64,000 nucleotides of DNA, from assembly GCF_000014745.1 (NCBI RefSeq), contig NC_008347.1:682001-746000 (forward strand), written 5' to 3'. A program made the translations under genes and the position numbers. Source of the DNA: Maricaulis maris MCS10 (lineage in GTDB: Bacteria; Pseudomonadota; Alphaproteobacteria; Caulobacterales; Maricaulaceae). Numbering within the stretch: position 1 is the first letter of the stretch; every line of letters starts with the position of its first letter. The notes beneath the pieces were generated by a model. It ran no database searches. It was given only the letters and a program-made list of their open reading frames with translations, and had not been told where the DNA came from. Below are positions 52,323 through 61,094 of the stretch, piece by piece.

Positions 52323-54089
52323 TCAGGCCTCGAACTGCATCCGGCACAGGCGGGCGTAAAGGCCGTCACACGCGATGAGGTCGTCATGGCGGCCCTGTTC
52401 GGCGATGCGGCCGTCTTCCATCACATAGATCCAGTCGGCCCGACGCACGGTCGAGAGCCGGTGCGCGATGACCAGGCAGGTGCGTCCTTGGGACAGGTGT
52501 TCGAGCGCGGTCTGAACCCGCTGTTCCGACTCGGTGTCGAGAGCGCTGGTCGCTTCATCCAGCAGCAGGATGGGCGCGTTTTTCAGGATCGCCCGCGCGA
52601 TCGACAGGCGCTGACGCTGTCCGCCGGACAGATTGCCGCCACGCGGGCCGACCGGGCTGTCATATCCGTCCGGCAGGGCCATGATGAAGTCATGTGCGTC
52701 GGCCGCCTTGGCGGCGGCGATGATGGCGTCGTCGCCGGCATCGAGATCCCCAAAGCCGATATTGGCCCGCACCGTGTCGTCAAACAGGGTCACATCCTGG
52801 CTGACCAGCGCCATCGAGCGGCGCAGCGAGGCGAGGGACACGGCACTCGTGGCAGTGCCGTCAATCGTGATCCGGCCGGATTGATGATCATAGAGCCGTG
52901 GCAACAGGTTGAGGATGGTCGATTTGCCCGATCCCGACGGACCGACCAGGGCGACGGTCTGGCCGGGATCCGCTTTCAGGGAGATTTTGTTCAGGGCCAC
53001 AGAGCCGTCCGGATAGGCAAAGCCCACACCGTCCAGCTCGACAGCACCGGCGGTCACATCAAGAGCGGGGGCGTCCAGCGCCGTTGTGACGGATTCTTCG
53101 GTATCGAGCACGGTGAAGACACGCTCGAGAACGGCAAAGCCCTCCTGGACCACGGCGTTCAGCGTGCCCAGCGCCCGGATCGCCGGTGAGATCACCGCGA
53201 TCCCGGTCAGGACGCCAATGATATTGCCCAGCGAGGTCTCGCCTTCCAGCATGCGCCAGCCTGCAAAGGCGACCAGACCGGCGAAGGCCAGACCGCCGAC
53301 GACTTCCAGGATCGGATCGACCCGGGCCTTGTTCTCGGTGATTTTCAGCAGGAAGCGCAGGCGCTCGAAGAAGGATTTGCGAGCCCGCTCGGTTTCATGA
53401 TCCTCAAGCCCGTAGGTCTTGATCATGCGGGCGCCGGAAAAGCTTTCCTCCAGCTGCCCGGTCACTTCACCCATCTGGGCCTGGGCCTGGGAGGAGGTCT
53501 TGCGCAGGCGCTGGCCGATCCGGATCACCGGCCAGGCCGCGATCGGGTAGACCACCAGGATCAGCAGCGACAGCATCCAGTCCAGGCTCAGCATGACGCC
53601 GATGGTGATGATCACCGTCAGCACATCGCGCATGAGATTGTTGGACAGGCGAACGATGGTTTCGCGCAGCAGGGTGATGTCATTGGTGAAGCGCGACACC
53701 AGCGAACCGGTGCCTTCGGCCTGCAGCCGGGCGAAGTCAGCCTGCATCAGCTTGGCGAACATGGCGTTCTGCAGGTCCTGCATCACGTTCAGCGCCAACC
53801 GGTTGGTCTGGACCGTTTGCAGGTAGAGGCTGACGCCCCGGATGGCCGCCAGCCCGACGACCGCCAGCGGTGCCAGCGGGAAAAAGTCCGCCGCGCCGGA
53901 ATTGAGCTTGTCGAAGGTCCAGGCAATGACCCCGGCATAGGATGCCGCCGCTGCCGCCGTGATGGCGGACAGCACCAGGGCCAGCACGACCATGCCGCGG
54001 CGACGCCACAGCCAATCGCGCCACAGGCGCCGGGCAAGCGTCGCGGTGGGGGCTGGCTTGGAAGCGCCGGGTTGGGCCGGGTCGGTCAC
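52323..54089 (-). CDS. msbA: MsbA-like lipid A export ABC transporter
   Basis: A 588-residue half exporter with an N-terminal membrane domain (about 30-320) and a C-terminal ATPase. Walker A is GPSGSGKST, the signature LSGGQRQRLS, Walker B ILLLDEATSAL and the H loop AHRLST. Position in a lipid A gene region, directly after DUF4170 (15-bp gap), and overall length favour flipping of lipid A at the inner membrane. The start is GTG at 54089. Length and motifs match MsbA; the substrate is inference. Confidence 0.87.
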   Translation of the reverse strand: MTDPAQPGASKPAPTATLARRLWRDWLWRRRGMVVLALVLSAITAAAAASYAGVIAWTFDKLNSGAADFFPLAPLAVVGLAAIRGVSLYLQTVQTNRLALNVMQDLQNAMFAKLMQADFARLQAEGTGSLVSRFTNDITLLRETIVRLSNNLMRDVLTVIITIGVMLSLDWMLSLLILVVYPIAAWPVIRIGQRLRKTSSQAQAQMGEVTGQLEESFSGARMIKTYGLEDHETERARKSFFERLRFLLKITENKARVDPILEVVGGLAFAGLVAFAGWRMLEGETSLGNIIGVLTGIAVISPAIRALGTLNAVVQEGFAVLERVFTVLDTEESVTTALDAPALDVTAGAVELDGVGFAYPDGSVALNKISLKADPGQTVALVGPSGSGKSTILNLLPRLYDHQSGRITIDGTATSAVSLASLRRSMALVSQDVTLFDDTVRANIGFGDLDAGDDAIIAAAKAADAHDFIMALPDGYDSPVGPRGGNLSGGQRQRLSIARAILKNAPILLLDEATSALDTESEQRVQTALEHLSQGRTCLVIAHRLSTVRRADWIYVMEDGRIAEQGRHDDLIACDGLYARLCRMQFEA

Positions 54090-54104
54090 GCCGCGGATCG
54101 GACC

Positions 54105-54359
54105 CTAGCCGTCCTTCTTCTCGGTCGCAGGATCGAGAAGCTTGTGGGCGTGAATGACGAAATAGCGCATATGGGCATTGTCGACCGTGCGCTGGGCGGC
54201 GCCCTTCCAGGCGGCGCGCGCCTCGGCATAGGTGCCGAAGGCACCGACGAAATCGACTTCGTCGAGATCCTTGAATTCGCAGTTTTGCGGGTCGACGCAG
54301 GCCAGCTCGCCACCGATGACGAGGTGCAGCAGCTGGTTGTTGATCTTCGTTTCACTCAT
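54105..54359 (-). CDS. DUF4170 protein
   Basis: An 84-residue protein with the DUF4170 pattern (LLHLVIGGELACVDPQNCEFKDLDEVDFVGAFGTYAEARAAWKGAAQ...). The function is unknown. The start at 54359 has AAGGAG. It sits between pmbA (34 bp) and msbA (15 bp) in one operon, and the family typically accompanies lipid A genes in alphaproteobacteria. Confidence 0.85.
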   Translation of the reverse strand: MSETKINNQLLHLVIGGELACVDPQNCEFKDLDEVDFVGAFGTYAEARAAWKGAAQRTVDNAHMRYFVIHAHKLLDPATEKKDG

Positions 54360-54393
54360 GCCGGGCTCCTTGATTTGGTTGTCCTGGGTGGCG

Positions 54394-55755
54394 CTAGAGG
54401 CCACCGATGGACATGGCGTCCACAAATACGCTGGGGGCGTTAACAGAACCTCGAAATTCCAGGTCGCTGCCCGGGATGAGGCGGGCATAGATGTCGATCA
54501 GATTGCCGGCCACGGTGATCTCGCTGACCGGGTGGTCGATCTGGCCATTGCTGATGCGATAGCCGGAGACCCCCACCGACCAGTCGCCGGTGTTGGAATT
54601 GAGGGAGGGGCCGAACATCTCCATGATCAGCACACCTTCGGTGATGCCGCCGATCAGGTCGTCGCGGCTGGTGGTGCCGGCTTCCATGTGGAAATTGGTC
54701 GGACCGGCGCCGGGCGATCCACCCATCGACCGGCGGGCATGGCCGGTCGGGGCCATGTCGAGCTGGCGCGCGGCGGCGGAGTTGAGGAACCAGGTCGTCA
54801 GGCGTCCATCCTCGATGATGGCGCTGCGCTGGTTGACCGTGCCTTCGCCGTCGAAGGGCGCCGAGGCATGGCCCCAGGGGCGGTGCGGGTCGTCGATCAC
54901 GGTGACGCCCGGCGCGAACACCTGTTCGCCCAGCTTGTCGCGCAGGAAGGAGACGCCGCGAGCGACGGCCGGACCCGATGCGGCGCCGGCCAGCGAGCCG
55001 ATGAAAGTCGTGGAGACGCGGCGGTCGAACACGACCGGCATGACGCCGGATTGGAGTTTCTTCGGACCGACCCGGCGCGCGGCGCGTTCGCCGGCCTCGC
55101 GGCCGATCTCGACCCGGTCGCGCAGGTCGGCGCGGCGGCGGGCACTGGTGGCGGCATAGTCCCGCTCCATGGCGCCATCCTCGCCGGCAATGACGCTGGC
55201 GCCATAGCCGAACACGCTCTTTCTCCAGCCGGCATTGAACCCGGTCGAGGTAGCATAGGCGGCGGCGCCCTGTCCTGAAGAGGCGAAGGAGGCGTCGGTC
55301 TTGGTCACGCCGTCAACGGCGCGGGCCGCGGCTTCGATGGCCAGCGCGGTCTCTTCCAGCTCTTCCGGTGTCCACTCGCCATCCTCGAACTGGGCGATTT
55401 CCGGCGGTGCCTTGCACAGGCGGGCCGGGTCGGCCAGCGCCGAGTAAGGGTCTTCCGGTGCCGCCTTGGCCATGGTCACGGCGCGGCCGATGGTGAAGTC
55501 CCTGCCGTGTTCGGACAGGTCCGAGAATGCGACGCCGGCCTGCCGCTTGCCGACAAAGACGCGAAGGCCTGCATCCAGGCTTTCCGAACGGCCGATATCC
55601 TCCAGCTTGCCATCACGCACCGAAAGCTCGGTTTCGCGCGACTCGGCGACCGAAGCCTCGGCGCTGTCGGCGCCGGCTTTCAGGGCGCGGGCGACAAGAT
55701 CGGCTGCAATCTCTTGCAGGTTGGCGGGATCGGGTGCTTTGAACGTCTTTGTCAT
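54394..55755 (-). CDS. pmbA: PmbA/TldE-type metalloprotease subunit
   Basis: A 453-residue protein of the TldD/PmbA family. The N-terminal half has ETELSVRDGKLEDIGRSESLDAGLRVFVG, and the C-terminal half has MEAGTTSRDDLIGGITEGVLI, GVSGYRISNGQI and EITVAGNL, family-typical. PmbA subunits pair with TldD to cleave modified peptides, but no tldD lies here. The start at 55755 is used because the upstream extension is implausible. First gene of the pmbA-DUF4170-msbA unit. Confidence 0.9.
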   Translation of the reverse strand: MTKTFKAPDPANLQEIAADLVARALKAGADSAEASVAESRETELSVRDGKLEDIGRSESLDAGLRVFVGKRQAGVAFSDLSEHGRDFTIGRAVTMAKAAPEDPYSALADPARLCKAPPEIAQFEDGEWTPEELEETALAIEAAARAVDGVTKTDASFASSGQGAAAYATSTGFNAGWRKSVFGYGASVIAGEDGAMERDYAATSARRRADLRDRVEIGREAGERAARRVGPKKLQSGVMPVVFDRRVSTTFIGSLAGAASGPAVARGVSFLRDKLGEQVFAPGVTVIDDPHRPWGHASAPFDGEGTVNQRSAIIEDGRLTTWFLNSAAARQLDMAPTGHARRSMGGSPGAGPTNFHMEAGTTSRDDLIGGITEGVLIMEMFGPSLNSNTGDWSVGVSGYRISNGQIDHPVSEITVAGNLIDIYARLIPGSDLEFRGSVNAPSVFVDAMSIGGL

Positions 55756-55795
55756 GTGAGCGCTATAGCCCCGCGAGGCCCCGCCGGGCAATGGC

Positions 55796-56188
55796 TCAAC
55801 TGACCGCCGTCCAGATCAGGAAGCCCGAACCGGCGACAATGCTGATCCAGCTGAGCAGTGTCCCGACCACACGTCCCATCGAGGTGCCGGCAGAGCTGGA
55901 CAGTCCCCAGGCATGCAGGCCGCGCCCCAGGGTCAGGGCGATGCCGAGCCCATGGATCAAAAGGGTCGGTGCATTGGTGAGTGCCAGACCGCCCAGAATG
56001 ATGAGGGCCATGGGGATGTACTCCACCGCATTGCCCTGCACCCGGCAGGCCCGTTCAAGGTCTGCATCCGTGCCGATGCCGATCCCGACCTTGGAACGCT
56101 GGCGGTGGCGGACCACATTGAAGGACAGGGCGATCAACAAGAGCCCGTTTAGGCCGGTATAGAGTGCGAATGCGTCAAGTCCGGTCAT
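55796..56188 (-). CDS. MAPEG-family membrane protein
   Basis: A 130-residue membrane protein with four helices and the MAPEG signature RVQGNAVEYIP (RxQxNxxEyxP), used for glutathione-linked eicosanoid or xenobiotic metabolism in eukaryotes. In bacteria the function is mostly unproven. It lies 40 bp upstream of pmbA on the same strand. A second MAPEG protein lies at 59510; the two are not close copies. Confidence 0.87.
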   Translation of the reverse strand: MTGLDAFALYTGLNGLLLIALSFNVVRHRQRSKVGIGIGTDADLERACRVQGNAVEYIPMALIILGGLALTNAPTLLIHGLGIALTLGRGLHAWGLSSSAGTSMGRVVGTLLSWISIVAGSGFLIWTAVS

Positions 56189-56226
56189 GATGGTCTCTCC
56201 CCTTTGACCCGCCCGCTTGTGCAGGC

Positions 56227-56889
56227 TTATTCGGTTTCCGCCGGCTCCTTGACAGCCTGACGAATGGCATCGGCCAGAACAGCCGGTTCCTGGGCGCCTG
56301 AAACAGCGAAGCGCCCGTTGAAAATATAGGTGGGCACGCCGGAAACGCCGAGCTTGCGGTAGAACAGCTCTTCTTCCCAGACGGCTTTCTCGTCCTTGTC
56401 GGTGGCCAGCAGGTCAGCGGTTACGGCGCTGTCGAGCCCGGCATCACCGGCCAGTGCGGCGAGCGTGTCGCGGTCGCCGATATCCCGGCCCTGCGCGAAA
56501 AAGGCCGAGAAGAGGGCCTCTGCCATTTCGGCGGTACGCCCCTGTCCGCCGGCCCAGCGCATCAAACGGTGAGCGTCCAGCGTGTTCGGGCGCATGGCAA
56601 TGTCGTCAAAGCGGAAATCGATCCCGGCAGCCGGTCCGGCCTGTTCGAGATGGTCGCGCATGGCCTTCCACCGGCCCGAAGCTTCGGCGCCGGAGAATTT
56701 TTCGCGCATGTAATCCTTGTAGGGGCGCCCTTCGCGGGCCAGCGTCGGGTCGAGCTGGTAGGGCCGCCAGACGGTCTCCACCTTGATATCGGCGGTCAGC
56801 TTGCGGGCCTGGTCCCAATGGCGCTTTCCCAGCCAGCACCAGGGGCAGACGAGGTCGGAGACGATGTCGACGGATACGGAATGGGTCAT
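56227..56889 (-). CDS. DsbA-family oxidoreductase (FrnE-like)
   Basis: A 220-residue protein of the DsbA superfamily. The active motif CPWCW (about 15-19) is in DIVSDLVCPWCWLGK. The helical insertion and VSGVPTYIFNGRFAVSGAQ with its cis-proline are typical of FrnE-like enzymes. No signal peptide, so it works in the cytoplasm. It is the first gene of the unit with MAPEG and pmbA, though spacing is about 38 bp. Likely role: thiol-disulfide isomerase under oxidative stress. Confidence 0.87.
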   Translation of the reverse strand: MTHSVSVDIVSDLVCPWCWLGKRHWDQARKLTADIKVETVWRPYQLDPTLAREGRPYKDYMREKFSGAEASGRWKAMRDHLEQAGPAAGIDFRFDDIAMRPNTLDAHRLMRWAGGQGRTAEMAEALFSAFFAQGRDIGDRDTLAALAGDAGLDSAVTADLLATDKDEKAVWEEELFYRKLGVSGVPTYIFNGRFAVSGAQEPAVLADAIRQAVKEPAETE

Positions 56890-57040
56890 GCCGGTGATTT
56901 AGGCATGTTCGCGCAAAATTGCGAGGCTGGTTTCGGGGCGCAGGTGCGGGCTCGTCATCCCCCCGGCCTGGACGGTCGGCCATCGCGGGCCTGGCGCAGG
57001 GGGATGACGCCCACCGGCCACCCACCGACCGGAAGTCTGG

Positions 57041-57259
57041 CTAGACGGTGATGTCCAGCAACGTATCCGTCATCTCGCTGGCAATACGGGCTGTCATGGC
57101 GGAGGCGGAGTGGGCGGCTTCCGCCTTTTTCAACGCCACAGAAGCCTGGATGATGTCCTGACCCTTGGCAGCATTGTTGACCACTTCGCGGGCCGCGTCG
57201 CCGGCGTGGGACTGGGCGGCCATCATGCCGGTGACGGCTGTATTGAAAGCGATGTTCAT
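57041..57259 (-). CDS. 72-residue flagellar rod/hook-like mini protein
   Basis: A 72-residue protein. The N-terminal part (MNIAFNTAVTGMMAAQSHAG) resembles the N-terminal helix of flagellar rod/hook proteins (FlgE/FlgG type). The C-terminal part (IIQASVALKKAEAAHSASAMTARIASEMTDTLLDI) resembles their C-terminal helix. The middle domain is missing, leaving just the two helices that pack together in the axial structure. It could be an inhibitor, an adapter or a reduced rod component. The reading frame is closed and codon usage looks normal. Confidence 0.6.
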   Translation of the reverse strand: MNIAFNTAVTGMMAAQSHAGDAAREVVNNAAKGQDIIQASVALKKAEAAHSASAMTARIASEMTDTLLDITV

Positions 57260-57472
57260 GGCCGCAGGATAGCCACCGCAATTCGGGATGTGCAGCGAAG
57301 ACTGATTTTACGGTTAAGGAAGGGTGAGAGGTGGAAACCCGGGCGGCAAATGCGGACCGGGCGGTCCCGCATCCCCCGGGACGGCACGCTTTGTGTTCCC
57401 GCTGTTCCATTGTCGGGCGAAGTGCGACAAGGTCACCATCAATCAACGGCCTCAGAAAGGTGCCCTGCTACC

Positions 57473-58048
57473 ATGACCAACCCGTCCACCCCGACCCTCA
57501 AGGTTGAGTTCGAACTGTCTGAATCCGATCTCGCCTTCTTCCGGGATCGTCTCGACAAGGCGCGCGAAGATCGTGCCGATCTGGACGAAAGCCGCATCAC
57601 GGCTGGCGTGGCGGACATGATCAGCAAGGCGCTGGCATCCAATCCGCCGGAATTCGTGCGGTCGCGTCTGGGCCAGCTCGGCCCGCTGATCGGCATGCTC
57701 GATGATGCCGACTGGAAGCTGGAAGGCGAAGACCGCGAGCGTGTGCTCAACGCGCTGGCCTATTTCTCCGACCCGGAAGACCTGATCCCTGACGCCACGC
57801 CGGGCATCGGCTATGTCGATGACGCGATCATGATCGAGCTGGTTGCCGGTGGCCTGGCCCCGGAACTCGAAGCCTATGCCGACTTCGTCGCGCATCGTGA
57901 GGATCTCAAAACCCCGGAGGCGACCGAAATGCCGCCGCTCGAGGATGTCCGCAAGGTGATGCAGAACCGCATGCGCCGTCGTCGCGGACGGGCGAAGGCC
58001 GGTGGCTCCTGGGGTCATTCGACCGGCTCGGTCCACCACTACTTCTAG
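57473..58048 (+). CDS. DUF1232 (YkvA-like) protein
   Basis: A 191-residue protein. The DUF1232 signature is ALAYFSDPEDLIPDATPGIGYVDDAIMIEL in the middle; an acidic N-terminal part (about 1-90) and a basic C terminus (NRMRRRRGRAKAGG) flank it. The function is unknown. The start at 57473 has AAAGG somewhat far upstream. The upstream 213-bp spacer (57260-57472) shows only a TTAACC word and no gene. Confidence 0.8.
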   Translation: MTNPSTPTLKVEFELSESDLAFFRDRLDKAREDRADLDESRITAGVADMISKALASNPPEFVRSRLGQLGPLIGMLDDADWKLEGEDRERVLNALAYFSDPEDLIPDATPGIGYVDDAIMIELVAGGLAPELEAYADFVAHREDLKTPEATEMPPLEDVRKVMQNRMRRRRGRAKAGGSWGHSTGSVHHYF

Positions 58049-58117
58049 ACGTCAGATCGGACTGCCGGCCCGGCATCCTCCCTCAACCGGGTCAGCCAGA
58101 ACTGGTGATCCGGGCGG

Positions 58118-59326
58118 TCAGACCGCCCGGATTGCCGGTTGTCTGGACTTGAGGAATTCGCCGACACCGCGGGCGGCCTGGCGGATGCGCTGCTCGTTCT
58201 CGACCAGGGCCAGGCGGACAAAGCCTTCGCCATGCTCGCCAAAGCCGATCCCCGGCGCGACGGCGACGCCGGCCTCTTCCATCAATTGCTTGGAAAACTC
58301 CAGCGAGCCCATTTCCTCGCAGCCACGCGGCAGCGGCGCCCAGGCGAACATCGAGGCTTCGGGCGAGGGGATGGTCCAACCCGCGCGGCCGAAACTCTCC
58401 ACCAGAACATCGCGGCGATGCTTGTAGATGGCGCGGGTCTCGTCGACGCAGTCCTGCGGGCCATCCAGCGCCGCGCAGGCCGCGACCTGGACCGGTGTGT
58501 AGGCGCCATAGTCGAGGTAGGATTTCACCCGGGCCAGGGCACCGACAAGGCGCGGTGAACCGGCGGCGAAGCCGACCCGGAAGCCGGCCATGGAATAGGT
58601 CTTCGACATCGAGGTGAACTCGATCGTGCGTTCCTTGGCGCCCTCGACCTGCAACATGGACGGGGTCGGCTGGTCACCGAAATAGATCTCCGAATAGGCG
58701 AGATCGGACAGGATGAGGAGGTCGTGCCTGGTCGCGAATTTCACGACCTCCCGGTAAAATTCCAGCGAGGCGGTTTGTGCCGTGGGGTTGGAGGGAAAAC
58801 AAACCACGACGGCGATCGGACTCGGGACCGTATGCCTCGCTGCATGCTCGAGTCCGCGCAGATAGTCTTCCGGCGACGGCGCGTGGACATGCCGTATCGT
58901 GCCACCGGCAATGAGAAAGCCGAATGTATGGATCGGGTAGGAGGGCGAGGGCGCCAGGATCACATCGCCCGGAGCCGTGATCGCCTGGGCCAGGTTGGCG
59001 AAGCCTTCCTTGGAGCCCAGCGTGACGATGACTTCGCTGTCCGGGTCAAGATCGACATCGAAGCGGCGCTTGTAATAGCGCGCCTGGGCCTTGCGCAGTC
59101 CGGGAATGCCGCGAGAGGCGGAATAGCCGTTGGTGCGTGGATTTTCGGTCGCCTCGCGCAGCTTTGCGAGGATGTGCGGCGGTGTCGGCAGGTCCGGATT
59201 GCCCATGCCGAAATCGATGATGTCCGCGCCATCTGCCCGCAATTTGGCCTTCAGGCGATTGACTTCTTCGAAAACATAAGGCGGCAGGCGCTTGGTGCGG
59301 TGAAATTCCATCGTTGAATCCGGCAT
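58118..59326 (-). CDS. Class I/II PLP aminotransferase (alanine/DAP aminotransferase type)
   Basis: A 402-residue fold-type I aminotransferase. The PLP lysine lies in SMSKTYSMAGFRVGF; other contacts appear in GSKEGFANL, NPTAQTAS and SDLAYSEIYFGD. The MPxTMEFHRTKRLPPYVFEEVN start matches the LL-diaminopimelate/alanine aminotransferase group. I use 59326 as start; 59311 and 59344 are in the same frame, and none has a good ribosome site. Substrate: likely alanine or LL-DAP with 2-oxoglutarate. Confidence 0.83.
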   Translation of the reverse strand: MPDSTMEFHRTKRLPPYVFEEVNRLKAKLRADGADIIDFGMGNPDLPTPPHILAKLREATENPRTNGYSASRGIPGLRKAQARYYKRRFDVDLDPDSEVIVTLGSKEGFANLAQAITAPGDVILAPSPSYPIHTFGFLIAGGTIRHVHAPSPEDYLRGLEHAARHTVPSPIAVVVCFPSNPTAQTASLEFYREVVKFATRHDLLILSDLAYSEIYFGDQPTPSMLQVEGAKERTIEFTSMSKTYSMAGFRVGFAAGSPRLVGALARVKSYLDYGAYTPVQVAACAALDGPQDCVDETRAIYKHRRDVLVESFGRAGWTIPSPEASMFAWAPLPRGCEEMGSLEFSKQLMEEAGVAVAPGIGFGEHGEGFVRLALVENEQRIRQAARGVGEFLKSRQPAIRAV

Positions 59327-59509
59327 GTTCGAATTAAATCCCATAAAACGCGGTCTCGCCCGGTCCTGCAAGAGGCTAGACCCAGTGCAAGGCGGGATTT
59401 GGCAGGGATCGCGGCGGAAATGGGGCTGGCGATTTCTCCATGAGCCCCTCTCGCCAATCGCCCCCAACTCGGCTTACCGTGCCGGAAAATGGCCGGGGAG
59501 GGCTGCGAG

Positions 59510-59932
59510 ATGTTTCAATCAATGATGACGCCGATTTTGGCGCTGGTGTGCTGGACCCTGATCATGTGGGTGTGGATGTATGCCACCCGCATTCCTGCGA
59601 TGCGCAAGGCCGGGATTGATCCGGCGACGGTGAAAGACAAGTCCGCCATGGACCGCTTGCCCATCGAGGTGCGGCGCATCGCGGACAATTACAATCACCT
59701 GCACGAACAACCGGTGATCTTCTATGCCCTGGTCGTGTATTCGGCGCTCGGCGGCGGCGTGTCGGACGAATTCAACATCATGCTGGCCTGGGCCTATGTG
59801 TTGATCCGGGTGGTCCACTCACTGATCCAGTGCCTGTGGAACTTCATCCCGATGCGTTTCCTGGTCTTCTGCCTCGGCTCGATCGTGCTGGTCATCATGG
59901 CGGTGCGCAATGTTATGGCGGTGCTGACCTGA
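59510..59932 (+). CDS. Second MAPEG-family membrane protein
   Basis: A 140-residue four-helix membrane protein. The MAPEG segment DNYNHLHEQPVIFYALVV keeps N-x-x-EQP. It differs from the MAPEG at 55796 along its length, so it is not a recent duplicate. The start at 59510 has GGAGGG upstream, better than ATG 59489. Function unknown; could be glutathione- or lipid-related. Confidence 0.83.
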   Translation: MFQSMMTPILALVCWTLIMWVWMYATRIPAMRKAGIDPATVKDKSAMDRLPIEVRRIADNYNHLHEQPVIFYALVVYSALGGGVSDEFNIMLAWAYVLIRVVHSLIQCLWNFIPMRFLVFCLGSIVLVIMAVRNVMAVLT

Positions 59933-60015
59933 GGCCTGTCTGCCCCGGGCCTTGTCCCGGGGTCCGACAGCGGCACAGGATTTTCATCGCTTGCATGAGG
60001 TGCTAACGGAGCAGC

Positions 60016-61089
60016 ATGCACGCACCTGAAGCCAGACTCGCCCAAGTCATCGACCGGTTCGACCAGGTGGAAGCCCGCCTGGGCGCCGCCGGTGATGCCG
60101 ATGAAATCGTCAAGCTCTCCAAGGAGCATGCCGAGCTCAAGCCCGTGGCCGAAAAGGCCAATGCGCTGAAGTCGGCCCGCGCCGAGCTGGCCGAGCTCGC
60201 CGAGATGATGGAGGGCGATGACGCGGAAATGGCCGAGATGGCGCGGGAGGAATTCTACGCGCTGAAGGAGCGTCTTCCCGAACTCGAGCACGCGATGAGC
60301 TTGATGCTGTTGCCGAAAGACAAGGACGACAGCGCCAATGCCATGATCGAGATCCGGGCCGGCACAGGCGGCGACGAGGCCGCCATTTTCGCTGGCAATC
60401 TCTATGGCATGTACCAGCGTTACGCCCAGCTGCAGGGCTGGAGCTGGGAACTGGTTTCGGCTTCGGAAGGTGAGCATGGCGGTTATAAGGAAGTGGTCGC
60501 CGCGATCTCCGGCAATGGAGTGTTCGGGCGGCTGAAATTCGAAAGCGGCGTGCACAGGGTCCAGCGGGTTCCGGCGACCGAAAGCCAGGGCCGCATCCAT
60601 ACGTCTGCCGCGACGGTGGCGATCATGCCGCAGCCGGAAGACATCGATATCGAGCTCGACATGGGCGATGTCCGGGTCGACACGATGCGCGCCTCTGGCG
60701 CCGGCGGCCAGCACGTCAACAAGACCGACAGTGCCGTGCGCATGACCCATATCCCGACCGGGCTTGTCGTGGTCTGCCAGGAAAAATCCCAGCACCAGAA
60801 CCGGGCGCGGGCGCAGGAAATCCTCAAGGCCAAGCTCTATGACATGCAGCGCGAGGCGGCCAATGCCGAGCGCGCCGCCGAGCGCAAGGGGCAGATCGGC
60901 TCGGGCGACCGCTCCGAGCGTATCCGCACCTATAATTACCCTCAGGGCCGGGTGTCCGATCACCGCATCAACCTGACCCTCTACAAGCTCGACGACATTG
61001 TCGCCGGTGACGGGCTGGACGAGGTGGTTGCCGCGTTGATCGCAGAAGACCAGGCAGCTCGTTTGGCGGCCCTCGAAGACGACGCATAG
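60016..61089 (+). CDS. prfA: Peptide chain release factor 1
   Basis: A 357-residue RF1. The GGQ loop is in [18 protein letters not shown] (about 229-231) and the stop-codon tripeptide-like region precedes it in the [13 protein letters not shown][11 protein letters not shown] part. It terminates at UAA and UAG. It overlaps nothing, and is followed 5 bp later by prmC, which methylates the GGQ glutamine. Confidence 0.97.
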   Translation: MHAPEARLAQVIDRFDQVEARLGAAGDADEIVKLSKEHAELKPVAEKANALKSARAELAELAEMMEGDDAEMAEMAREEFYALKERLPELEHAMSLMLLPKDKDDSANAMIEIRAGTGGDEAAIFAGNLYGMYQRYAQLQGWSWELVSASEGEHGGYKEVVAAISGNGVFGRLKFESGVHRVQRVPATESQGRIHTSAATVAIMPQPEDIDIELDMGDVRVDTMRASGAGGQHVNKTDSAVRMTHIPTGLVVVCQEKSQHQNRARAQEILKAKLYDMQREAANAERAAERKGQIGSGDRSERIRTYNYPQGRVSDHRINLTLYKLDDIVAGDGLDEVVAALIAEDQAARLAALEDDA

Positions 61090-61094
61090 ACACC

